Translations under genes and position numbers: made by a program
In this document: one piece after another, positions 10,464 to 48,439 of the stretch
Layout: every line of letters begins with the position of its first letter
Position numbering within the stretch: the stretch's first letter is position 1
Assembly (NCBI GenBank): GCA_019155185.1
Contig: CM032806.1
Location: 2,245,001 to 2,309,000 of the forward strand
DNA: 64,000 nt
Source of the DNA: Beaufortia kweichowensis
Lineage: Eukaryota > Chordata > Actinopteri > Cypriniformes > Gastromyzontidae
Direction: 5' to 3'
Notes under the pieces: model-generated
What the model saw: only the letters and a program-made list of their open reading frames with translations
What the model was told of the DNA's origin: nothing
Database searches by the model: none

Positions 10464-13400
10464 CTATAAAATATAAATCCCAAAGTATACAAATCTTGAG
10501 GTCACTAATAAAACATGTTTTAACAGTTCAACTGGCATATCAACAGCAAGATAATAGACTTGATTTACTGGAAGGATGTTGTGTAAGGATATACTGTGTA
10601 ATACACTATTTGAATTCATTTGTATGAAAGCAAGTAATTATTTAAACAAATCAAAATGATTATATCTGAGATTACAGCTTTGTGCTTTCTCTTCGTGATT
10701 CATGACTGTTTGTGAACAGTATTGAGTATTGAATTATACTACGGTTGACTTTCCCTTTACAACATAAATTGCATTTTTTTTTACAGTTAACCAAAAACAC
10801 TTTTATACTTGTTAATTGTATAAAAATGTACAACAGAATTATACTGAGCTAGAGTAACTTTTTTAGTTGTACACTTGAGTTTTGGTAAATTGGCTAAATA
10901 ATTTAAAGCATTGAAATGAGGTCAGGTTAAACGTTTACAATATCACATGTGTTTAGAGATTTTCTGTCAACAGTATGTAATTTGGTAAGACTAATGTTTA
11001 TTTTAAAGTCTCTAGGAGCTCTCGGCTACCTCCTAGAGTACCAGTTAAAATTTCACTACAATGTTTTCTATAATCAGTCAGTGTGTTTTCAAAGTGATTT
11101 TGTAGTACAGCAGAGATGAAATCAATCCATTTGCTGCCAGCAGTGGTCTGTTGTAAAAACCTTGAGGAATTTCAGAGAGTCGTTCTATGTCAATGTTCAA
11201 ACCTGTGTTACATAACCACATAACCACGTAAGGTCTGAGTAATGTAGTGTTTCTATAAGATACGGTCTCGTTCGACATCTCCGATTCCAACTAAATACGC
11301 AGAGACGTCTATAAATGAGCCATTTGCATGTTTATTCCTTCTAAAGGTGTAAATAGAGTATAAGAGTATAAGTTTGAGGTGTGACTATAAGATGCATTTA
11401 GCTTTAAAAATACCAATATGTTATTATTGCAAATCTATAATTGATCATTGTATCACAAGACGTGTTTGACACAGTTGAACTGCATGGGTGCAACACAGCT
11501 ATTTACTATAGTATGTTACTGTGCATTCATATTTCTCTGTACTGTTTACTAGCTGATGTAAACGCTGTTAGATGAGTGGGAGTTGATTTCAGCTGTCGTC
11601 TTTTCTGAACTGTGGACGGGAATAGCGTCGAGCTGCTCGGCTAAACATAGTCAACACACTTCTGCCAGCCACAGTCCGGCTTAATATGGCAGCTGCGCTT
11701 CTCCTGACAAACTGAGCATTTGTCTTTAAAACCAGTCTGAACCGCATCAGTGTAATGACTGGCCTCCTACCCGCCCCGGTTACCAGGTTTGAATCTGTCA
11801 ACAACTGCACGGCCAGGAAAAATATGTGTACAGTAATATCTTTGCTCAGACTTTAGAAAATGTACTTATGGGTATTTTAGCTTCCACCTTTTTAGCTTCA
11901 TCTTTATGCTATTGTTACATTTATAAACATAAATATGATAAATATTCATAATTATAAATATTCTATTCATGTTCAAATGTTTTTTCCCTCTTCAATCTAA
12001 AATTTATTTTCATCTTCAAAAACTTTTTCCCCCTTCAAATTTTTTAAACATTTTTTTAAAGAGAAAATAGATAGATCTCCAAACAAGCTTTTAAGACCTT
12101 TCTGTTTTTTAGTGGTAGTAAACTCTCCATTTGTAAAGTTGAACTTTATCACAATGATAAAACAATGATGGTTGTGTGATTGTCAACTACACCATGAAAA
12201 AATTTAATTTTTATCAAAGGTTTTTATTCCTCATAAATGAACACATGAAAATGAAAATAACTGTTTATTATATTTTTGGAGGTGTCATCTCTTCTCCATT
12301 TGTTGGGTATTATTGCTTTTGTGTATTCTTAATTCACAAAAAAAGTATGTTGACTCTCAGAAATGTTTTTTTTTTGTCACAGCCGTAATGCATTTCCATT
12401 TTTTAAACTAGATAACTTGTGCACAGACTGATATTTTCTGATGTTTGGAGAATTTATTTTTTAAGATTTACTGATAACGTCACATGCATAACACTGAAAT
12501 TGTCCAAATGTGATTTAATTTCAATAGATGTTTATCATCTGCAACGTCTCACATCCATACCTTTAATACAGAAAATAAATACAATGACACGTGTTTCATG
12601 GAGTTAGTTTATTGCCATTTGTTGCTTTGATTTGGGCAGGTGGATTAGCACAAAGTCACAGTGGTGTTCAGCATCGATGCCCTTCAGACATTGAGAGGGA
12701 TACTGTTGGATGGATCACTAACATTTACTGTACAGTCACATTAGCTTTATTATTACTACAGTTTCAAATGGATATCCATGATTACAGTACAGTTTATTAC
12801 AAACTACAGGAATGAAAGACGTCAATGAGCGAATCACCATGTCAACAGTGTGATTTTTCAGGACAGTATCCTCACCCAAAAAGTTTCTCTCTTTTATTCA
12901 ATAAAGATCTTTTTAGGGGCTTTATAATTTCAGACCTAATCCATCTGTTTCATTATTCTGTCTGAATCAGTATTTGGATTCAGGAGTGTTTTTAATTGGG
13001 TCAGTGTAAACATAGGTCCAGAAATATCTGTACTGCATTCTGAACAGAAGTCGTGTTTATTAATTTAACTGTGATTTACTGTGTTATTTTTGCTCCCTAC
13101 ATCTCAACCATTCAGCAAACCTTTAGTGCAAAGATACTGTCGAGAAGAAATTTGGCAGAGCACACAAAATGACACACATTTTTTTCTTGTTTTGTTAACA
13201 CATATTATTTTCTACATAAACATTTCTACACATAATCACTATATAATAATTGATCTACTGACCAACCCAAGCTCTTGTTTGGATGAAAAGAAAAATAAAG
13301 ATTGAAAATCAACTTGTATATAAAGTCTTGGTTAAAATAGTATCATTGTCTTTAAATAAAATCTACCAGACTTTAGTTTGTTTAACGTTTGAAACTGTTA

Positions 13401-13789
13401 AGGCTGTTAGAAAACAAGTATCTCTAAATGTCAACCAGTGAGAAAATCTCTAACATCATCAGATATATGAAGAGCATTTTGATCATCAGTTTTTACACTT
13501 TATCAGAAATAATGGGCAGCTGTCAATTATTTTTAGATTGAATTACATTCAAGGAATAATACTTTTAATAATAAAAATAATGAATGGAAATGTAATAATA
13601 CTGAATTGCTCTTTTTTGAAATTTTCCTTTATAAAATCTCAGGTGTTTATTTGCTCTTTGGGAGTTAAAAGCCAAGAAAAAAATATGGAATCTTCTTCAA
13701 TTTAGATGATTTGTATATGTACAGCAAACTATGGAAACCCTGAACCGCAACATAAAAAAATATATTCATGGTGAAGAAAAAAATTGCCC

Positions 13790-14900
13790 TTATATTTCTT
13801 CCTGGAGCCCTAAAGCCGAAGTCCTAAAGGTTTTCTTCTCTAATTCATATTTAAAAAAAAATTTATCTCCAAAAAATTTTTTGTAGCTTAAAATCTTAAA
13901 ATATTTTTTCATCCACCCAAAAACATTTTATCTTAATTTTTTTTTCATTTTGAAAAAGTTTTTTAATCTTCAAAAAAATATTTTCCTTTCCAAAAATTTT
14001 TATATCTTCACTTTTTTTCCCTCTTCAAAGATTTTTTGAAGATGAAAAAAATTATTTCAAAGTAGGAAATGGTTTTTTTTAAAGAGCTCCAGGAAGGAAT
14101 ATTTTTTCTTGATTTTTTTAAATGTTCAAAAGAATTCTTTCCCTCTTTAAAAAAAAAAAATTTCAAAAAAAAATTTCTTCAATGATTTATTTAACGTTTT
14201 TTTTAAAGATGATACAAATTATTTTGAAGTGGAAAAAAATTGAAGAGGGAAAAATTTTTTTTTTAAAGGGTTGTTGTTTTTCATCTTCAAAAAAAATAAT
14301 TTGCCTCTTCAAATATTTTTTCATCCTCAAGTAATTTTTTTCTTCAAATATTTTTTTAAAGTTTTTTAAGATAAAAAAAATATTTTGAAGTGGGAAAAAA
14401 TATTTTAAAGAGAGAAAAAAAGGGCTCCAGGAAGGAATATATGGACAATTTTTTTTCTTAAATTTTTTAAATGTTCAAAAGAATTCTTTCCCTCTTTAAA
14501 TAAAAAAAATTACTTTCTTCAAAAAAAAATGTATCTTACAAATTTTTTTTCTTCAAAGATTTTTTAACGTTTTTTTAAAGATGATACAAATTATTTTGAA
14601 GTGGAAAAAAAAATTGAAGAGGGAAAAATGTTTTTAAAGGGTTGTTGTTTTTCATCTTTAAAAAATTATTTCCCTCTTCAAAAAATATTTCATCATCAAA
14701 ATAGTTTTTTTAATCTTCACATTTTTTAATCTTCAAAAAAAATCATTTGCCTCTTCAAATATGATTCATCCTTAAAAAAAATTCTTCAAAGATTTTTTAA
14801 AGATTTTTTTAAGATAAAAAAATATTTTGAAGTGGGAAAAAAATATTTTAAAGAGAAAAAAAAAATGGCTCCAGAAAGGAATATATGGACAATTTTTTTC
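13790..14900. repeat. AT-rich tandem array with ~340-440 bp units
   Basis: The sequence is almost entirely T/A runs with motifs such as cttcaaaaaa and ttttttcatcttc. The marker GGCTCCAGGAAGGAATAT and variants recurs at about 14084, 14427 and 14868. An inverted form (ttcttcctggagccc) is at about 13798. Internal markers (ttgaagtggaaaaaaattga, aaagggttgttgtttttcat) recur at about 370-bp spacing. Reading frames here are low-complexity artefacts. Confidence 0.8.
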
Positions 14901-15613
14901 CTTACCATGATTTTGTTATACATTGCGGATCAGGCCTTTCATAGAAAACAGAGCTGGGTGGTTGGCAAAAAATACTGGAGTTTTAAACACACACAATCTA
15001 AAACATTTAACAACTGCAGCACTTGATATGTAAAATAAAGTCATTTTCATGTGCTATCCCACACACTTCCTGCAACTGCATTGCAGCATTTCAGTAATAA
15101 TTCCCACTTCATATCTGAATCTTTATCAAAAGTACATACAGCATCAAACGTTTAAAATATAACACACAGATATCCAATATCATATATATGCATATAAGCA
15201 AAATAAAAGCCTTCACAAAATAAATCTCTGATTCATTTTACAGTATGTAAAGTAAAAACAAACAACAAGAAAAACATTTTCTAACACGATTAAAAAGTGC
15301 TAGCAGATTATTTTACAACAATGTGCAAATGTATTCTGAAGCCTTGCATTATGTTGTCTAATTTGTACATTCTTATTACATCTATTATCACAATGATTTA
15401 GTGACTAAATTGATATTTCTAAAGGGCAGAATTCCCACAGGTCACAATGAGGCCAGAGTTTCGGGACACCTTGGTATAGTCTTGGCTATTAATGGACGGT
15501 TAAAGGCAGAGTTTGGCAATGTGTCAAGCTATAAATTTACCTGTTTATAAAATACATCACAGGCATTATACCAAAAGAGATTTAAAATCTCTTCACTGCT
15601 GTTTCATAGCCTG

Positions 15614-15775
15614 CAATAAAAATAAAATAAAATAAAATAAAATAAAATAAAATAAAATAAAATAAAATAAAATAAAATAAAATAAAATAAAATAAAATAA
15701 AATAAAATAAAATAAAATAAAATAAAATAAAATTAAAATTAAAATTAAAATAAAATAAAATTAAAATAATAAAAT
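15614..15775. repeat. (AAAAT)n pentanucleotide satellite
   Basis: More than 20 near-perfect AAAAT units, degenerating into AAATT variants at the right end. Confidence 0.95.
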
Positions 15776-16407
15776 AATTTTTTGTTAATTTTTTGGTTTT
15801 GTCTGCATTGCTCTTAAACTAAATAAATAATTCTAATACTAGCATGTAAATTTAGAAAACTAAAAGCAAAATTTCAGCTTAATGTGAAATAATTAAATCC
15901 TAAAGAAAATGATTTTGGTTTACAAGCACCTTCAAAAAGTGCCCTTAATTTCTACAACAGAAACGCTCTAGATGTTTCCAGACACAAAACACTTGGTAAG
16001 TCAAACTAGGTAGATTAATTATGATTTTATGGCAACCGAAACCATCTTCTGATGAATGAACAGAAATGTAAAATCTTGCTGTATTTGGCACAAGGTGAGA
16101 TCTTGCACAAAGTATTAAGGTCACCTGTCTCAGATGAAGACACATGAAGCAAAAGCTAATGCTTTACAGAAATAACAAATTGTGTTTGGCAACTACTGGT
16201 GGCCTTATTGATGTGAAATCTGCAATGACACATTTCATTTCTTTTTATGATTTTACTCTTTTTTTATGATTAACATAATATTTTATGATTAACTTATAAC
16301 ATATCATCTACATCTACAGTTTTTATCTTTCACTGTTGTGGATGCTGTTACAGGCAAATGACACCAAGGATATATTGTAAAATGTTTGCCACTAATTTGA
16401 ACATTGT

Positions 16408-16413
16408 TTTATT
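16408..16413 (-). terminator. slc6a8: Candidate slc6a8 polyadenylation signal (AATAAA on minus strand)
   Basis: This is the first AATAAA on the coding strand downstream of the stop that I noticed. It would give a 3'UTR of about 0.4 kb. The GT-rich element after it is weak, so a distal site is possible. Confidence 0.4.
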
Positions 16414-16797
16414 TTAACCGTGTGCTTCTGTTTAGGATATCTTTGATATGTGTCAATACAAAGAGACATTTAAGTTCATTTAAGAGTAAATTTGCCTGTG
16501 GGAATTCTGCCTTGTTCTGTGATATGATGCACGACTTCCAGGTTAACCATCTGACCCAGGCACAAAGCTATGACATTTTCCTCCAAAGACAAGCAGATTT
16601 CATCCAACCAATGTGCATTGTTTTCTGTTAAGTGTGCTGATCATGTATGTGTTAAAATTATGTAACCATTGTCTGTTTTTGTATTAAGACTGTAGGATGA
16701 TGTACAATTCAATTTCAGATGCAAAATAAAATACTGACGATTTCTTTAACCAGCTTGTCTTAGGAGGGTTTTTGAAGGCTTTCCCTTTGATTTGTAT

Positions 16798-37223
<20,426 letters not shown>

Positions 37224-37990
37224 CGCACTTGTAAACAAAAGCAACCTTCAACCTTCTCACCAGAAGGGTTTAAACCAGCAGTCAAAAATAAATATTTGAT
37301 CTCTTTCTCTGATTGTCTCTTAGTCTCTTATTCACACCACCAAGATGTCCCTTTTGTCCGTCAGACGACCCTGTTGGATCTGGTCCTTTATCCTTTTTAT
37401 TATTTACAAATCAGCAGTGTTATTCTTTAAGAATGATTTTTCCTTTCTTCTCAATGTCAAGCCTTTATAGCAAGGATGGCAGTGAGATTTTCTCGGCGAA
37501 ATTGGCAACGGTATTGGGCTTACTGATCAAAATGCGCGTTGGAAAAATAAAGAATGGATCGCAAACGAAAAAAGACACTGATTTTAAACAGCACCTTCAA
37601 AAACAATCCACGAAACACTTAAATGTGAGTCTGAAGAATCGCATGGGCACGTATATCTCTCAAAGAGAAGACGACTGCGGAGACGGGAAAACCAAAGCGG
37701 CCCTTTACGCGCGCTTAATAGATGAATGTAATGGAATTACATTCACGAATCTTTCGTCTAAATGTCTTCAGATCATTATTTTCTCCGGTATTACACACTC
37801 AAAATATGAGATAAATGAGACGCGTTTCGGTGTCTGCAGGAGGTGCGGCGGCGGCTCTGACCCTCTGTGCGCGCTGACGGACCGTCTGTGACGGTGCGGA
37901 GCCCCTCCGTGTTTTAACGGGATCGGTAGCGTCACGTGCCGCTCATCCCTCCCCCTCCGACCCGCTTATGGAAAACAGTGAACAAAACGC
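37224..37990 (-). promoter_or_regulatory. slc6a8: slc6a8 5'UTR/promoter side, GC-rich with E-box
   Basis: The stretch from about 37640, and especially 37830-37990, is CpG-rich within an otherwise AT-rich window (gtgcggcggcggctctgacc and nearby). It contains GTCACGTG at 37931-37938, an E-box of the USF/MiT class. It lies 0.6-0.75 kb upstream of the ATG in the correct direction. The transcription start is not determinable by eye. A 5'UTR intron is possible because a pyrimidine-rich tract and acceptor-like ttgtttacaag sit just before the ATG. Confidence 0.5.
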
Positions 37991-40514
37991 TCACGTACAG
38001 ACCCGCTGCATACTGCGCGCTACACACTGCATACTTCATAGCAAGTGCGCTCTTGCCTCACTTCGTTCTCAAGAAGAGAAGGACAGGATGTTCTCCTCCG
38101 TTCCTTGAAAATAAAAAAAATCATTGTACCATTAAGACTGTTTTGCGTTGTCAAATTGTTTTCATGGTAATGGAATAACAGGAATGTGACGTTTAAGGGG
38201 TCTGAAATCAGCAATAGATTAAATTCAGTACAACAAACATTACCATGACGTAAACGCGCATATGGCTACATATAATTTTTTACGCACTTAATGGAAATGT
38301 TTTTTGTATTACGGTAAAAATATAATAAAACATGTTAAGGCTTTGTCTTATTTTCTAACGCATTTATTTTCTTTATTTTTGGGGGTAAAACACGTGTTTT
38401 TCACAGACTTAACCAGATTTACCCTTCATATATTTGCTATAATCAATTTTAAACATTATAACATTACGATTTGACCTGTATTGTAACATCCATCTCTTCA
38501 AAATAACAGCAGGAAAAGTGGGAGAGACAGAAAGGCACGTGAGGGTTTGGCCAGTAGGAGTATTATGGTATGTAATTCCAAACATACCCACAGATACGTA
38601 ACGCCGTGAGGTCTATTAGTCATAAAGCTCAAGGCTTTTTGCATTACAAAGTACATCCACCATCTGACCACAGGAGATGCTGTTTTCCCTTCTGGAAAAT
38701 TACAAATTAACATGAGGCACTGCAGGCAATTTTACACTGATTTTACATCGCCTACCCAGTAGTGAGGCACAAACCGATTTAATGTCAATGCAGTGGTTTT
38801 AACTTTTTTGTTCAACAAATTAACATGATTCTTCAAATTCTTAAAACTCAAATTGTTAAAAGAACATAAGTATTTTTGAATAGTACAGTCTAAGTGATCT
38901 TATGTAAATCTTATTGACTCTAAAAACACTGCACATTTTTTATGTGTTCTGTGAAATGCCAAGGGTCTGTGAATGTTCATGAGTTCAAGGAAAAATCCAT
39001 ATCATGTGTGAAAACTGCTCACAACAGATCATGATTTGCTCTATTCATATATGTTTAGACTTTTTCCTCGCAAAGTAGCCAACATTCTTATGAAGTCATA
39101 CGTTAACTCGAGGCAAATCGGTGATAGGAAAGATTACAACTTGTTTTATTTATTAACTGGAGGTAATGTATGTAATGTGTTCTAGTCATGTTGATTTATG
39201 TTGTGGATTTAACCACATAAATATACTTGACAGAACTGGAATCATGACATCCTAAATCTTATAACACAACCTTGTGTTAAACTCCCAAAGAAACCCATTA
39301 TGAATAGATTTATGTTGTATATAACCTTTACATATACGTTTTGTTAGTTTCACAGTATAACAGAAATGTTACCATGCTAAAGATTATAACAATTGCATAA
39401 TTCAGCTTTTGTACAGCTTTTTTTTATTTGATTCAGTATATCAATATACCCTAATCTAATTGCCACCATCATGGTAAGCAACCAAAAATACACTTAGCAT
39501 TTCTCAGCTATGAATAAAACAATATATCATACAGTACAATAAATCTTAGAAATGGAGAAATGAAATAAAGAAGGCTTGGTCATAAATATAATTGACAGGT
39601 TTCTTAACTCATGGGTCAGATGAAATATAAGCCAAACACATATGTTAAAGTTAGTTCTTTGAACTTCCTTTCCTTTAGTAACATGGTCACAATGTTAAAA
39701 AAAGACCTTATAGTAAAAAACACAAAAGACAAGTGTAAGTGTTTCTGGAATACTTCATTCTGATTGGTCAGCTTCTGCATTTTGTTAAACTGTATAATTC
39801 ACTTTTATCCAAGGCAAGCAATTTTGTTATAGTTTCTATCTCTGACAGTACATTTTCCTGTAGTATTTGGTACTGTAAGTGGGATTTCCTACGGTCAGCC
39901 AATCTTTATCCCAAAACAAACACAGTGTGTGATATGACCTGCTAGAGTTTATTTTGTGATATTCTAATGGATATAATGGATACGAATAAATCTCACAAAT
40001 GATCACTGAACCATTAGGCCATACTGTAGACATTTATTTTGTAGTTTTCACAGCTGAATGGTCTGTTTTCTTAATGGCCCGAACTAACACATACTGTATG
40101 CAGAAAGTTTCCTCTAAAACATGCGGTATGTGCATTAAAACCCTTATTGGTCTCTGAAGTCTTTGTTAAAGCAGAGCGGTGTAAGTGACTCTGGTTCGAG
40201 GTGTCTGGGCATACAGGAGAGCACTGCTACGACTGCACTTTCACGTTTCTATCAATCTAAGTTTAGTTTAGAATAGACCTCGTGACTTCAGGAGCAGCTG
40301 CCCTGCAAAGGTTATGTCCCTTTTTTATAGCGCCACTGAAACAGCAGCTGCGGCGAGTCATAAGCTGTGCATAAATCCACCCCACACCCCACTTTAACTC
40401 AGACTGAAGGTTTGTTAGTCAATATAGAGTGCTGATACAGTAGTATTGATTATAGTATAAGTATAAAAGTATGTGTAAGCAATAAAGTATGAGAGACTGT
40501 GCTATCTATATATA

Positions 40515-40945
40515 CAGTACCAGTCAAAGGTTTAGACAAAAATGTTTCTCATGATCTTATCTGAAGGTGTATATTTCAATGTTTGTAGACAAAAATATAA
40601 CTGTGCCAACATATTAATTTCCTTAATTAGAAAACTAAAATAATATTTTTGAAATAATAAAATAAAAAGCAGCCAGTAAGAGTCCAGCATAGATCAGTAA
40701 TGTTAAAAATGGATGGATGATAAAATGTCAAGAGTACGATTTTACAAATTCTAGACAAACTGTGACTACTTTTAAAGATGATCAAATACAACATAGTGTT
40801 CATTTATTTTGAATGCAATGCTTTTAATCACAACATAATTCCCACAGTTACAATTGTTTTATTTAATGGTTTTCATGAGTTTACTGCTAATCTAAACAAA
40901 ACATCTAAATAACAGTGAGTGTTTCCAAACGTTTGACTGGTACTG
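40515..40945 (+). mobile_element. Tc1/mariner-type non-autonomous element (MITE), intact copy 2
   Basis: It begins CAGTACCAGTCAAAGGTTTA and ends aaacgtttgactggtactg, the near-perfect inverse. It is flanked on both sides by TA, the Tc1/mariner target duplication. Length is 431 bp with no transposase ORF. Two related copies lie at 331-787 and 17158-17366. Confidence 0.88.
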
Positions 40946-42702
40946 TATATATACATTCATATCTCTGAGACTATAAGGATGACAGAGTTCCCTTGTAATA
41001 TTAATACGTGTGTATGTTTAGTTTCTTATATTTTTACCTGCCATATGATATGCTGAACATCCTTTGAGGACTTCACCTTATGACTAACTCTCACAACGTG
41101 TCTGAGAAAAGAGGTCATACGCTTTGCATCACATGTCAAAAAAGTTGTTGAACTGTCAGTCAACAGGAATAGTGTCAGTAAAGCATTGCCGACCATCTAT
41201 AGATTCGTTCATATCGACGTATCTCAATATATCTCAATATCACTACAACAGGAGTTCATTTGATTATATTTACAAACAAGTTACAAAATCATTTCCAGAG
41301 CAATGCGGGTGTTACTGCCAGTTAACTGTGTTATTTTCTATGGGCAAACAGGTGGGGGTACAACTTGCTTCAATATAGGTCACAAGTTTAGTATGCTACA
41401 GATAAGAGCTGGCAAATAATCAATACTTTCATTCACAAGCGTACAGTCACTCCCTGAAAAGTACAGAGAGTCACTTATTCTAAAGTATGATGTTGTTTAC
41501 TTAAACACGTTTACTCGCTTCTCTTACAGTATATGTTTCACCCTTCAAAGAATCCGTCTAAACAGATTGCAGTTGCACACATACAACTCATACAACTAGT
41601 TTCTGTACAGATGTGTAATTGTAACTTTTCATATTATTCATATATGAAATATCGTCATCATCCATTTAATTTGGACACAAGCATTTCTCTAAGAGTTTCA
41701 ACTTTTTTATAACACCCCTAAAAACATTTTAGTTGATTTTCTTACTAATTGGATCCACTTGGATTGGTTCGCTTTGCAATTGTCTCACGTATGGGTCATG
41801 TATGTGTGTGATAAAAGGGGTGAAAGTGATGACAGCTGGCCCTGCCGAAGAGGGATAACACCCAGCAGATGCAGAAAGGATTTGGATAACATGAGATTTC
41901 GTATGGCCATTTCAATTATTTCTTAAATTCTGCAGTAACTGTTCAAAGCATGGAAAGTTTATAGAAAACAATCATCACAGAAATGAAATGAAAAATTCAA
42001 AGACATTGTAACTACATAAACATGTAACTTGTTTATTGTACTGAATACAGTAAATGATCATTTTGTGTGTCATAAAAAGTGGTGATAACATCACTCACAT
42101 GTACATGTATATAAAAATATAAAAACCTAGACATAGTTATGCTTGTTAAAGCATGATGTTCAGTATGTGTACATTTATTACATACATTCAGCAAGTGACT
42201 GCTGACTATGAACATCCTGTTTTTCTGGTTTTGTCATGTGACACTAAAACGTTCTTAATACCAGAACTTCAGTTGGAAGGTTAACTGCTGCTGGAATTAT
42301 AAGATGTCAATAAGTGAAGCATCATTTGACTAAAGACATAAATGCATGTGACATGTAGAAATCTTACAAAACCCAGTAGCAAAAGCAGTTGGATCGATTT
42401 GATTTTAAATCATAAAGGTCAGAGAGAGGAATATAGTCATGAAAATGCCAAAATTAGCCAGCAATAAATAGCAATATCAATAAAAATATATATTCTCTTA
42501 TATTCAATGTAAAATATTTGACAGAAAACAAATAAGCAGAAGCCAACTTAATAAAAATAATTACATATGGATTGCTACTTTGAAACACTAGATTAAAAAA
42601 CATATTATTATAAACTACTGAATGATGAATAAAATATTAACCTTCACATTTTATTTTATTTTTAACAGCGTTTGGCTATTGGTAAATAAAAGTAAATCAA
42701 GA

Positions 42703-42716
42703 CTTCCCTCTAGTGG
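42703..42716 (-). promoter_or_regulatory. CTCF-like motif (minus strand)
   Basis: On the minus strand it reads CCACTAGAGGGAAG, close to the CTCF core CCASYAGRKGGC with a mismatch near the end. It is about 1 kb upstream of the inferred pnck first exon. Motif only; binding is unproven. Confidence 0.3.
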
Positions 42717-42744
42717 TGATTCTTCATTACAACATGTATTCTGT

Positions 42745-42985
42745 TTTCATTTATTCACCCCCATGTCATTTAAAACCTGTATGACTCTTTTATTCTGTGG
42801 AACACAATAGAAGATACTTTGAGAAATGTCTCAGTGGTTTTGTGTTCATACGATGAAAGTCAACGTTGTTTGTTTACCAACATTCTTTAAAACTAGTTCT
42901 TTTGTGTTCTGCAGAAGAAAGAAAGTAATATAGATTTCGAATGACATGAAGGTGAAGAAATAATTAAAGAATCTTCATTTTTGGG
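42745..42985 (+). repeat. Common cyprinid interspersed repeat, copy B
   Basis: The motif order is as in 28825-29055: tttattcacccccatgtcat, aaacctgtatgactct, accaacattctttaaaac, tctgcagaagaaagaaagt, atgacatgaaggtgaa. Confidence 0.75.
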
Positions 42986-43416
42986 TACACTATTTCTTGA
43001 AGGTCTGAGAAAACAGTATGTTGGATGCCTATTTTCTTCTGTCTAATAATGCATCTTGTTCTGGTTGTTTATGTTAAGGCCTTACTTAATGATATCTTGA
43101 ACTGCAAGATTATAACGTATACAGCGTGTGAGAAAGCCTGTGGTTTATGAGTAAGTGTGTGTGCAGTGTTTACATGACAGAAGACTGGAATGATAATACT
43201 CATGCAGAATATTTTTTTGCCCGTACAAGGAAGACTGAGAGAGTTCTGGATCACTGCCACACTACTGAAAACACATCCAATAATATAAACACAGACTGTA
43301 GCTTCTGGCAATCTAATGGTATTTTAAAACAGTAGCACTTTCAGCAAACAGTCACTGTAATCATGAAGAATACATATTTAATGTGCTAAAGGTGGTGCAT
43401 TTCTTTAATGGACACA

Positions 43417-43438
43417 ATGTATATATATATATATATAT
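43417..43438. repeat. (AT)n microsatellite
   Basis: A short alternating TA run. Confidence 0.85.
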
Positions 43439-43639
43439 GCTTATCATGATAAAATCATTACATTTCAGTAACAAGTCAGTGTTAGTCTTAAGTAGCTATT
43501 TCTCTCTTTTCTCTCTATTCTCACAGTTTTACTTATTTGTCTAATTCTCTCATCACCTCTGTCTTTCTTTTGTGTGCCCACTTGCTTGTTTGTCCTTGTT
43601 CCTCTACTTTTTTCAAAAGTCATTTTTCCTCTCTGAATC

Positions 43640-43779
43640 ATGTGGGCGTCCAAGGTCATCAGTGTAAAATGAATGTGATGTTTGATAGAAGAGCAGAGAG
43701 ACTGTAAGGAGTTTGCTGATGTGAACAGCAGCACAAGATTTTCGGCTTTTTACAGCAGCAAGTAATCATTTCATCAGGT
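43640..43779 (+). other. pnck: Candidate non-coding first exon of pnck
   Basis: Coding exon 1 of pnck is preceded immediately by an acceptor (ctgcgtcag|aATG), so an upstream 5'UTR exon is required. The sequence ending atttcatcag|gtgaga at 43779 is a good donor candidate 390 nt upstream. The left boundary is arbitrary, and no TATA box is obvious. Confidence 0.4.
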
Positions 43780-44170
43780 GAGATTCTCCTTTGATATCTT
43801 TTCTAAAGTGTTTTACTGGTTATTGATCACAGTTTCTTGATACATATTGAATTTAAAGATGTAAAATTATTCCTGCACTTATATATGAAGTCACCGCTTT
43901 TTCATGGAAATCAAATATCAGGGTGTGTATTTAAAGACTGTGGAAGGGAAAAGAAAATCTATCATACCTTCTTGTGAGTCATTGAAATCTGGAGAAAGGA
44001 AACAGATTTTGGTATTTGCATTTAAAACACATTCTTGAGTGCTTGTTGCACAAAGATGGAAAATGTGTTACTTTAGACTTAAAAATGAATGTGCTGATGA
44101 TTTTAATTGCTTATTTATACAGCTCATATGCGTGTTTATAACATGCAGCTTTTATTTACCCTGCGTCAGA

Positions 44171-48327
<4,157 letters not shown>

Positions 48328-48433
48328 TAATTTACTGGGAAAATTAAAATTCTGTCATCATTTACTTACCACCATCATGTTCCAAACTTGATCCAAGTGT
48401 CCTGAGGACATACGATAGCTATATACAGAGCAG

Positions 48434-48439
48434 AATAAA
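48434..48439 (+). terminator. pnck: Candidate pnck polyadenylation signal AATAAA
   Basis: A canonical hexamer about 107 nt after the proposed stop. Later AATAAA hexamers (e.g. near 49090) are alternatives. Confidence 0.4.

Larger units (their letters stand above)
10200..16390. other. bcap31-slc6a8 convergent intergenic region
   Basis: About 6 kb of AT-rich sequence between the inferred 3' ends of two convergent genes. It holds a short hairpin, an AT-rich tandem array and an AAAAT pentanucleotide satellite. None of the short ORFs shows recognisable protein similarity. Confidence 0.75.
37990..43600. other. slc6a8-pnck divergent intergenic region
   Basis: About 5.6 kb between the two divergent 5' ends. 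It contains a Tc1-type MITE (40515-40945), one interspersed repeat copy (42745-42985) and a CTCF-like motif on the minus strand. A short (AT)n tract lies at about 43418-43438. No coding exon was recognised. Confidence 0.75.

Noticed and set aside
14122..15026. Lys/Phe-rich ORFs in the AT array
   Set aside because: They are low-complexity products of A and T runs in a tandem repeat.
37313..37891. 192-codon + strand ORF opposite the slc6a8 5' region
   Set aside because: It lies in the CpG-rich promoter/5'UTR side of slc6a8, where stops are rarer. The peptide is unrecognisable and has no splice or conservation support.
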